Assembly: GCA_035606335.1 (NCBI GenBank)
Contig: DATNFP010000169.1
Location: 1-6,678 of the forward strand
DNA length: 6,678 bases
Source of the DNA: DATNFP01 sp035606335
GTDB lineage: Bacteria > Bacteroidota > Bacteroidia > Chitinophagales > Chitinophagaceae
Direction of reading: 5' to 3'
The position numbers and the translations under genes were made by a program. This document shows positions 1-5,857 of this stretch, one piece after another. The notes beneath the pieces are model-generated. The model was given only the letters and a program-made list of their open reading frames with translations, was not told the origin of the DNA and did not search any database. Within the stretch, counting starts at the first letter, position 1. Each line of letters begins with the position of its first letter.

Positions 1-1086
1 TTGACTACAGAAAAGTGTGAAAAAATACTTATAGCCCCTCTTGACTGGGGGCTTGGTCATACCGCCAGATGTGTACCCGTGATCCGTTACCTGCGTAGTT
101 TGGGACATCACGTAACATTTGCAGGCAACGAATGGCAAACACACTTTATAAGTGAAACCTTTGGCGATATAGATATTATCCATTTAGATGGATATGATGT
201 AAGATATGGAAAAACAAAGAGTAGTTTCATACTTACTATTTTAACCCAATTACCAAGGTTGTATAGAACCATACGTAAAGAACATGAATGGTTGCTACAA
301 CAAACGGCAAAGCACAATTTTGATAGAATTATATCTGACAACCGTTATGGGCTATATCATGCCAGAATTCCCAGCGTGATCATGACACATCAATTGCAAT
401 TGCAATCAGGAATAAACAATACTGCTGATGACGAACTCAGGAAGCTGCATTACAAATACCTGGATCATTTTAATGAATGCTGGGTTGTGGATGTAGAAGG
501 AACACCCAACCTGAGTGGTAAATTAGCTCATCCACAAAAACTGCTTGATAATACACATTTTATAGGATTAATTTCCCAATTTGAGGCAAGCCACAACCCG
601 GAAGAAAAAACATTAGTTGTTTTATTATCAGGGCCTGAACCTCAACGAAGTATCTTATCCGACATTTTGTGGAAGCAGTTAAAAGATTATACGGGGTCTG
701 TAACTTTTGTAGAGGGTAGCAACAATGCGGAAATGCGCAATGAGATTCCATCGAATATTAATTATTTCAGGCAAATTACAGGTACTCTATTGCAGCCTTT
801 GCTGGAAGAAGCCAAAATGGTTGTATGCAGAAGCGGCTATTCTACATTAATGGATTTGATAGCGCTAAATAAAAAAGCTATCATTATTCCTACACCCGGC
901 CAGACAGAGCAGGAGTATCTTGGTAAACATTTACATGCCGAAGGCATATTTTTCAATGTTGAACAAAAGAACTTTGATTTAAACGCTACTCTCGGAAAAA
1001 CCGCAGATTTTCCGTTTCGAAAACTACAAATACAAGGAGCACATACTCAATTTCAGAAAGTTATTAACCGATGGCTAAATAGTTAA
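1..1086 (+). CDS. GT-B fold glycosyltransferase, MurG/GT28-like (361 aa; 5' end at window edge)
   Basis: Likely transfers a sugar from a nucleotide-sugar donor; the acceptor cannot be told from sequence. The N-terminal half has the glycine-rich first loop of GT-B enzymes (GLGHTAR, residues 17-23, after the strand ILIAPLDW) and an acceptor-side segment SDNRYGLY (112-119). The C-terminal half has SGPEPQR (210-216), RSGYSTLMDL (277-286) and PTPGQTEQEYL (297-307), the layout of the donor-binding loops in MurG and related family 28 enzymes. There is no signal peptide or membrane segment, so it probably works in the cytoplasm or at the inner membrane face. It is not MurG itself: it lacks the usual MurG N-terminal GGTGGH motif. 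The start is a TTG at base 1. The first strand follows within about eight residues, as expected for a complete protein, but upstream sequence is not visible and the true start could lie outside. No clear hairpin terminator follows the stop. Confidence 0.85.
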   Translation: MTTEKCEKILIAPLDWGLGHTARCVPVIRYLRSLGHHVTFAGNEWQTHFISETFGDIDIIHLDGYDVRYGKTKSSFILTILTQLPRLYRTIRKEHEWLLQQTAKHNFDRIISDNRYGLYHARIPSVIMTHQLQLQSGINNTADDELRKLHYKYLDHFNECWVVDVEGTPNLSGKLAHPQKLLDNTHFIGLISQFEASHNPEEKTLVVLLSGPEPQRSILSDILWKQLKDYTGSVTFVEGSNNAEMRNEIPSNINYFRQITGTLLQPLLEEAKMVVCRSGYSTLMDLIALNKKAIIIPTPGQTEQEYLGKHLHAEGIFFNVEQKNFDLNATLGKTADFPFRKLQIQGAHTQFQKVINRWLNS

Positions 1087-1147
1087 CACAATGTTTTCCC
1101 ATCATCTATACATCAATAAAATATTACTTTTTAATGAGATGTTAATG

Positions 1148-1157
1148 GTTTGCAAAC
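1148..1157. promoter_or_regulatory. 10-bp perfect palindrome upstream of the lipoprotein promoter
   Basis: GTTTGCAAAC is its own reverse complement. Its centre is about 44 bp upstream of the transcription start predicted from the TAnnTTTG element at 1183-1190, a usual place for an activator dimer to bind. TTAATG also occurs twice just upstream, at 1131-1136 and 1142-1147, 11 bp apart. A binding role is inferred from symmetry and position only; short palindromes are common in AT-rich DNA. Confidence 0.25.
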
Positions 1158-1182
1158 AGTGATCCCTTATAGCTTGTTCTGA

Positions 1183-1190
1183 TACTTTTG
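1183..1190 (+). promoter_or_regulatory. Bacteroidota-type -7 promoter element (TAnnTTTG) for the lipoprotein gene
   Basis: TACTTTTG matches the Bacteroidota primary sigma factor -7 consensus TAnnTTTG at every fixed position. It ends 17 nt before the ATG at 1208, which would give a 5' leader of roughly 10-12 nt. No TTTG or TTG -33 element sits at the usual 17-23 nt spacing; the nearest TTTG (1149-1152) is about 30 nt away and lies inside a palindrome. A promoter here suggests the lipoprotein is transcribed separately from the glycosyltransferase. Confidence 0.5.
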
Positions 1191-1207
1191 AGTCCAAACT
1201 TAAAATT

Positions 1208-1993
1208 ATGAACATGCGTAAAGTTTCTTCCATTATTTGCGTATTGCTATTTGCCATTACAAGCTGTAAAAAAATTGACCAACATCCGTATAATTATACT
1301 TTTCAGAATAATACTAACCAAAGCATCAATATAGATGTGTATCAGACTTCCGGAGACTACAATAACAACACCAATGTATTTCTGCATGCAGTTGTGCAGC
1401 CATATGGCACTTTCATGACTCCGCAGCTTGTAAATGGCGCAAGCTATTATGTGGATTGGTACAACAATGATTACACTGTAACCAATTGGGTAAACAATCC
1501 ATATTCATCTTTCCTTAGCTCAGTGGTTATTAACCCTACGCTTCAGAATAATATGATGAGATTATCCGCCCCCTTGGATTATGTAAGACTGTTGTGCATT
1601 AATGGGAATCAATACAAAACCAGGTGGAAAGCAGTAGGAGGACATGAGGATGTAGATGGAACCAATATACCCTGGGACCAACTAACGCCCGATCAGCAAT
1701 ATATACAGATGGAGTTCAGAAAAGATTTTAGTACTAATTATTATTACATAGTTGACGGGCAGTACTGGAACAGCGGAAACCTTATTTATGAAACAGAATC
1801 CGGTGGCATAAATGGAGGAAACACTTCAGGTAATGTAACAATTAAAGTAGGCTATAACGATCGTTTCGTGGGAAATATTGCTTATCCGCTTACAGCGCCT
1901 GCCGGCACACCGGGCGCTAAACCAACTGACACTATTACTGTAAGTCTACAAGATGTAGGGGTGTTTCAAATGGTAAGAATGACGAATAACTAA
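1208..1993 (+). CDS. Putative lipoprotein of unknown function (261 aa)
   Basis: I do not recognise the family. The N-terminus is a lipoprotein signal: a basic start (MNMRK), a hydrophobic core (residues 6-16) and the lipobox ITSC with Cys20 as the lipidated residue, followed by KK. The mature part has no membrane segment and is rich in Asn, Tyr and Trp, for example YYVDWYNNDY (80-89), as in beta-rich surface or periplasmic proteins. A segment around 140-175 (WKAVGGHEDVDG, then WDQLTPDQQYIQMEF) is its most distinctive part. A Gly/Asn-rich stretch (198-209) precedes a probable C-terminal beta segment. The residues after Cys20 are KKIDQ, without a run of acidic residues like a lipoprotein export signal, so surface exposure is uncertain. 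ATG 1208 was chosen; ATG 1214 in the same frame would give an equally good signal. No Shine-Dalgarno is seen, which is normal in Bacteroidota. Its stop overlaps the stop of the convergent kinase gene. Confidence 0.8.
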   Translation: MNMRKVSSIICVLLFAITSCKKIDQHPYNYTFQNNTNQSINIDVYQTSGDYNNNTNVFLHAVVQPYGTFMTPQLVNGASYYVDWYNNDYTVTNWVNNPYSSFLSSVVINPTLQNNMMRLSAPLDYVRLLCINGNQYKTRWKAVGGHEDVDGTNIPWDQLTPDQQYIQMEFRKDFSTNYYYIVDGQYWNSGNLIYETESGGINGGNTSGNVTIKVGYNDRFVGNIAYPLTAPAGTPGAKPTDTITVSLQDVGVFQMVRMTNN

Positions 1994-4170
1994 TCGTTCG
2001 TTATTGGAAATGTCTTATTCCGGGTGAGGGATAATATTTTATTATAAAGTTCTTTTGGATCAAAAGGTTTGGAGATATAATCATTCATGCCTACTTCGAA
2101 ACATTTATCCGATTCACCTTTGATGGCATCTGCGGTCATTGCAACAATAGGCACGGGATTCTTCATTATGTTTCTTATGTGATAGGTAGCTGTATAGCCA
2201 TCCATTTCAGGCATTTGCAGATCCATAAGCAAAATGTCAAAATCCTGGTAATTCAGTTTTTCTAATGCACTTTTCCCATTACCTGCTATTTCCACTTCGG
2301 CTTTTTGTCTCAGCAATGTCTGCCTCACTACTTTTTGATTGATAAGGTTATCTTCTGCTACAAGTATCCTGATGCCTTTCAGCATTTCATTATTGTTATT
2401 AACAACTTCATTTATTTGTGCAGGATTGGTATTGCTGCTCTGTACTATTTTATAAGGGATCTGCACATTAAATATCGATCCTTTGCCAAGGGTACTGGTT
2501 GCATTTACAGAGCCGTTTTGCAGTTCGGCAAGTTGTTTTACAATGGCCAGACCAAGACCAGTGCCACCGTGCAATCGGGATATGCTAGTATCGCTTTGCA
2601 CATAGCTTTCAAAAATGTTATCTATTTTATCCTGGGCAATACCTATTCCGGTATCGATCACATCAATGCACATCAATAATGAGTCTTCAGTGTATGATTG
2701 AGGATAGACTTTAATTTCGATAGAGCCACTGTCGGTGAATTTTATTGCGTTGCCAACAAGGTTAATGATTATTTGTTGCAGACGGATAGGGTCTCCATTT
2801 AATGTATCGGGTATTGTTGTATCTATGAAGCAATTCAGGGCTAATTTCTTCTCATTGGCCCTTACCAGCAAGGGATACATTGTTGTCTGAATAATATTGC
2901 GAGGCTTGAAATCAATCGTTTCAAGATGAAATTTACCTGATTTGATTTTAGAGAAATCCAGCAGGTCATTAATGATCGACAAAAGGTTTTTGGCAGATTC
3001 ACCAATGGCATCGAGATATTCTTTTTGTTCAGCATTAAGACTTGTATCCCGCATCAGGTTGCTCATGCCGATGATACCATTCATAGGAGTACGGATCTCA
3101 TGGCTTATGTTAGCAAGAAAAGTTTCCTGTGCAGCCTTTGCTTGTTCGGCTTCTTTTTTTGCCCCGATAATTATCTGTTCAGACAGTTTGAGTGCAGTAA
3201 TGTCGGTATCGATACCGCATATATATTCCACTTCGCCCTGACCATTAAAAATCGGAAATTTTATTGCCCAGAAATATGCCCTGTTACCATTTTTAAGAAG
3301 AAAGTCTTCTTCAAAGGGGATGGGCCTTTTTTCTGACATCACCATTTCGTCTTGCCTGTGAACTTCTTTTATTTTTTCTTCAGTATATACATCACTATTG
3401 ATAATGTCTTCGTTCCTTTCTACCCCGGTGATAGTTTTAAATTTTTGGTTTACGAATACAAAATTTCCTTGCAGGTCTTTGATGTATACAAGTGCCGGGC
3501 TATGGTCCAGGATTGTCTGCATTAATTTTTGCTGGGATTTTTGTGATTGTTCCATGCTTTGCAGTTCCAATTGCAGTAGCCTTTCTTTTTCAGTATCCCA
3601 TATCATCAAAGTGAGCTCTGTGATCTCATTATTACTATTTTTTACAGGATATATGCGGCATGAAACCCACTTATCAACTCTTTCTATTGTGAATACCTGC
3701 ACCTGTATTGTCTCAGGATATTCTTCAGTGATTTCCATATTCGCGATAATATCCGCTATCTGCGGTCTGAAAATTGCCGGCATACACTTCAATAAATTTC
3801 CACCGGTCAGCTCATCAGCATTATACCCGGATATGCGTTCGATATTTTTACTTACAAAACGTATTATGCCTTGCCTGTCTATGGTAATTGTAGAAAATCC
3901 TGAGTCTTCAATTAGCTTTCTATACCTTGTTTCACGCAGCCTTACACGGTGTTCTTTTCTGCGTAGGCGGTGGGTATTGTTGCGAAGGAAAATTAACGTA
4001 ATGATCATCCCTATTCCAAACAAGGTATAAGCAAGTATGGATGCCGCAATATTTATGTCGTTTGTGGCTAGTTCCGGATGTGAATAAAGGATAGCTGCAT
4101 GAATAATAAGCAGACAAGGAAAAATAATAACAGAGGCAAACAGTGCAATTATATATCTACGTTGGTCCAT
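1990..4170 (-). CDS. Membrane-anchored PAS-PAS hybrid histidine kinase with C-terminal receiver (726 aa)
   Basis: A two-component sensor that should autophosphorylate and pass phosphate to its own receiver. Two membrane helices (about 7-29 and 42-62) flank a loop of only about 12 residues, so there is no periplasmic sensor domain and sensing probably falls to two cytoplasmic PAS domains (about 80-200 and 212-328). A helical linker (329-350) leads to the HisKA domain with the H-box SHEIRTPMNG (His357). The ATPase domain has the N-box LVGNAIKF (Asn474), G1 DTGIG (506-510) and G2 GGTGLG (535-540). An Asn-rich linker (576-598) joins a receiver (600-715) with the acidic pair Glu606/Asp607, phospho-acceptor Asp650 in LLMDLQMPEMDG, Thr679 and Lys701, so every key residue is present. 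There is no HPt and no DNA-binding domain; the protein ends just after the receiver. A separate HPt protein or another response regulator must complete the relay (inference). The signal is unknown. The gene is transcribed away from the T9SS cargo gene. Confidence 0.95.
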   Translation of the reverse strand: MDQRRYIIALFASVIIFPCLLIIHAAILYSHPELATNDINIAASILAYTLFGIGMIITLIFLRNNTHRLRRKEHRVRLRETRYRKLIEDSGFSTITIDRQGIIRFVSKNIERISGYNADELTGGNLLKCMPAIFRPQIADIIANMEITEEYPETIQVQVFTIERVDKWVSCRIYPVKNSNNEITELTLMIWDTEKERLLQLELQSMEQSQKSQQKLMQTILDHSPALVYIKDLQGNFVFVNQKFKTITGVERNEDIINSDVYTEEKIKEVHRQDEMVMSEKRPIPFEEDFLLKNGNRAYFWAIKFPIFNGQGEVEYICGIDTDITALKLSEQIIIGAKKEAEQAKAAQETFLANISHEIRTPMNGIIGMSNLMRDTSLNAEQKEYLDAIGESAKNLLSIINDLLDFSKIKSGKFHLETIDFKPRNIIQTTMYPLLVRANEKKLALNCFIDTTIPDTLNGDPIRLQQIIINLVGNAIKFTDSGSIEIKVYPQSYTEDSLLMCIDVIDTGIGIAQDKIDNIFESYVQSDTSISRLHGGTGLGLAIVKQLAELQNGSVNATSTLGKGSIFNVQIPYKIVQSSNTNPAQINEVVNNNNEMLKGIRILVAEDNLINQKVVRQTLLRQKAEVEIAGNGKSALEKLNYQDFDILLMDLQMPEMDGYTATYHIRNIMKNPVPIVAMTADAIKGESDKCFEVGMNDYISKPFDPKELYNKILSLTRNKTFPITND

Positions 4171-4289
4171 TCGGGGCTCATCTCATGAATACAAGAGAAA
4201 TATGCAGTGGCCTAAGATAATCTAACTTCTTCATATTATTACCAATTAAAAATAAAAATTGTATAAAAACGATTGGAAACGAGGTGTTA

Positions 4290-4307
4290 ATTAATATGAA
4301 TATTAAT
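4290..4307. repeat. 18-bp inverted repeat (8-bp arms, 2-bp spacer) in the divergent intergenic region
   Basis: The left arm ATTAATAT (4290-4297) is the exact reverse complement of the right arm ATATTAAT (4300-4307), with GA between them. It lies about midway in the divergent spacer, where one dimeric regulator could act on both genes. The arms contain only A and T in an AT-rich region, so chance is a fair explanation. Confidence 0.3.
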
Positions 4308-4360
4308 AGCGTATGTATGTTTTAGATATAAAATAACTGTTAATTGAAAAAAAATTTCAC

Positions 4361-4380
4361 TCGGGAAATATCGGGTATAA
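4361..4380 (+). repeat. Tandem TCGGG direct repeat, 10-bp period
   Basis: TCGGGAAATA is followed at once by TCGGGTATAA. The two GC-containing cores start exactly 10 bp apart, about one helical turn, in otherwise AT-rich DNA 60 bp upstream of the T9SS cargo start. Response-regulator sites often have this layout, but no regulator can be assigned. Confidence 0.3.
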
Positions 4381-4439
4381 GTCTTAATTTAGTTGATTAG
4401 TTTTATTAGGTATAAATTAAAATATGTGAAAAAACTTTT

Positions 4440-5747
4440 ATGATGAAACCTCTACTTACGTTATTGTTTGCCCTGTCTGTTTTTTCGTTTGCCGAGGCTC
4501 AAACGGTTTACCCGCTTTCTGACCTGACATTAACTTATTATTCGGGTACTTCTTTTACGCCGGTGGATTCCAGCCATTTTGGCTATTCTTCATCAAGAAC
4601 CAGCAAGGTAATGTTGGGAATATTCGATTATGACTCTGCGATCACTTATAACTATAATCCGGGCTATACTCAATATTCCAAAATTACACAGCTGTTTGGG
4701 CCTATGAATGCAGTGCTCCTTAGTAACTGGAAAATACGGGATGTATCTGGTAAAAAATGGATAGATTCATTCCAGATAAATTATTCTTTAAATGCCGCCA
4801 ATCTGGATTCTACCGAGTTAACGCAGTATTATGATACATCAAGCAGTAAATGGATAAGCCTGAACAGATATATATACACTCATGATGGGAGCAATAATCT
4901 GACAATGACGCTCATTCAGCTTTATGATACCGGTGCAAAAACTTTTATAAACCAGGGAATATACAATTACTATTATGATGTAAGTAATAGATTAGACTCG
5001 TTCCTTTATAGAACTTTTAGTCCTTCAACAGGAATTACTAATAATTCAAGAGGAAATTATCAATACGATACGGCTAATTTGCTAATAAGCTATATGCATG
5101 CCGGATGGGATAATATAAAATTTGTTTGGGTTCAAGATTCAGTTAATTTTTATTATTACGATGCCTTGAAGAACAGAATTAAGACCATGTACCTTACAAA
5201 TACAACTGGTCCTTTACAGCCTACAGCAATAGATACAGATACTTATGATGCAAGTAACGATCTGCTTTCTATTACAGATAAATTATTCATTTCCGGTGTT
5301 TACAAAAACAACAGACAATATAACTGGACTTACAACACCAATAATGATCCTGTGCTGTATGAAACCTCTACATGGAATTCAGATTTTGCTGCATGGGAGG
5401 AGGTAACAAATAATGACAGTGAGATCAGGTATTACTATAATAAGCCGGATACATCTGGTACCACACCGGGTGCAGTGAAAAATGTTAATAATACGGTGGC
5501 CAACATTAATATTTTCCCTACTCCTGCGCAGGGTGTTTTAAATATGTCGTTGACATGGGGTAATGCTCAGCCCTTTTCTGTAAGTATATATAATATGAAT
5601 GGCCAGTTAATGCGCCAATGGAGTGTAGCAGCAACAAAAACTTATAATACAAGCATCCCTGTAGCAGACCTCGCCACAGGCACTTATATAATAAATGTAA
5701 GAGGCGAAAACGCCCAATTATCGCGGCAGGCAATGATTATTCATTAA
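4440..5747 (+). CDS. Secreted YD-like repeat protein with T9SS type A sorting domain (435 aa)
   Basis: The protein is exported by Sec and then likely secreted or attached to the cell surface by the type IX system. A signal peptide (MMKPLLTLLFALSVFSF, cleavage likely after AEA, residue 20) starts it. Residues 114-331 hold about seven units of some 30 residues based on Y-x-Y-D-x-x-N-x-L, for example YYYDVSNRL (177-185) and YQYDTANLL (207-215), with Trp or Asn later in each unit. They resemble YD/RHS-type repeats, but there is no RHS core or toxin domain. After a Thr/Gly/Asn linker (337-353) comes the sorting domain (about 356-435): NIFPTPAQGVLNM, VSIYNMNGQLMRQW and LATGTYIINV are its usual landmarks, with PTP in place of the common PNP and a final His instead of the usual basic residue. 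No catalytic motif is visible, so binding or structural roles are as likely as any. ATG 4443 is an alternative start one codon downstream. The gene is divergent from the kinase and ends before a strong hairpin. Confidence 0.9.
   Translation: MMKPLLTLLFALSVFSFAEAQTVYPLSDLTLTYYSGTSFTPVDSSHFGYSSSRTSKVMLGIFDYDSAITYNYNPGYTQYSKITQLFGPMNAVLLSNWKIRDVSGKKWIDSFQINYSLNAANLDSTELTQYYDTSSSKWISLNRYIYTHDGSNNLTMTLIQLYDTGAKTFINQGIYNYYYDVSNRLDSFLYRTFSPSTGITNNSRGNYQYDTANLLISYMHAGWDNIKFVWVQDSVNFYYYDALKNRIKTMYLTNTTGPLQPTAIDTDTYDASNDLLSITDKLFISGVYKNNRQYNWTYNTNNDPVLYETSTWNSDFAAWEEVTNNDSEIRYYYNKPDTSGTTPGAVKNVNNTVANINIFPTPAQGVLNMSLTWGNAQPFSVSIYNMNGQLMRQWSVAATKTYNTSIPVADLATGTYIINVRGENAQLSRQAMIIH
4779..5432 (+). repeat. 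Protein-level repeat array, about seven degenerate units of 30 residues
   Basis: This is the DNA coding for residues 114-331 of the T9SS cargo protein. Taking the Asp of the YD motif as the anchor, units align at residues 118 (Asn), 149, 180, 210, 241, 270 and about 300 (Thr), spacings of 31, 31, 30, 31, 29 and about 30. The units are diverged, and no long identical DNA repeats are seen, so recent duplication is unlikely. The regular spacing suggests a beta-solenoid or beta-sheet array (inference). Confidence 0.7.
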
Positions 5748-5766
5748 ACAGACTCATAACAATAAA

Positions 5767-5783
5767 CCGCAGGAATTTTGCGG
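5767..5783. other. Small hairpin after the T9SS cargo stop codon
   Basis: CCGCA (5767-5771) pairs with TGCGG (5779-5783) around a 7-nt loop. It sits 20 nt after the stop and directly before the larger terminator hairpin. There is no T-run, so it may stabilise the transcript end rather than terminate by itself. Confidence 0.3.
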
Positions 5784-5784
5784 A

Positions 5785-5829
5785 TATAAATGAATTAGCC
5801 CCTGATTTTCAGGGGCTAATTCATTTATA
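5785..5829. terminator. Bidirectional intrinsic terminator between the T9SS cargo gene and gyrB
   Basis: The left arm (5785-5804) and right arm (5810-5829) form 20 uninterrupted base pairs around a 5-nt loop ATTTT. The GC-rich upper part is AGCCCCTG paired with CAGGGGCT, with A/T-rich lower pairs on both sides, so either strand gives a GC stem followed by a U-containing stretch. It lies between the convergent stops at 5747 and 5858 and can serve both genes. The U-tracts are short (runs of three) and interrupted. Confidence 0.85.
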
Positions 5830-5857
5830 ATATGCTTGAGAAGTTTTCGACTATCAT

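Larger units (their letters stand above)
4171..4439. promoter_or_regulatory. AT-rich divergent intergenic region between the kinase and T9SS cargo genes
   Basis: These 269 bp must carry the promoters of both divergent genes unless either is driven from further away. No perfect TAnnTTTG element was found on either strand. Near matches with one mismatch are TAGTTTTA at 4398-4405 and TATGTTTT at 4316-4323 on the + strand. On the - strand, TATCTTAG lies at about 4216-4223 with a TTG some 23 nt upstream. A palindrome (4290-4307) and a short direct repeat (4361-4380) lie inside. No small gene or RNA is apparent. Neither start codon has a clear Shine-Dalgarno. Confidence 0.45.

Noticed and set aside
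1101..1118. 18-bp near-repeat (17/18 identical) with 5853-5870, which covers the gyrB stop codon
   Set aside because: I considered a leftover gyrB 3' end, but reading on the - strand there is an in-frame stop two codons before the match and no GyrB-like sequence further upstream. Probably chance in AT-rich DNA.
1985..2005. Possible terminator hairpin across the convergent stops (AATAAC / GTTATT)
   Set aside because: Only six mostly A/T pairs with a 9-nt loop and no T-run; too weak to call.
2305..3336. Three further + strand open frames (2305-2679, 2942-3241, 3025-3336) inside the kinase gene
   Set aside because: They are shadows of the kinase reading frame, with no plausible start region and no domain signature.
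3398..4030. Open frame of 210 codons on the + strand, antisense to the kinase gene
   Set aside because: It lies wholly inside the kinase gene, which has a complete and conserved domain order. The antisense product has no recognisable motif and an odd Ser/Cys/Ile-rich composition.
4424..4442. Upstream ATG (4424) and GTG (4426) as alternative starts for the T9SS cargo gene
   Set aside because: The ATG is followed directly by TGA, and neither is in frame with the signal peptide that begins at 4440.
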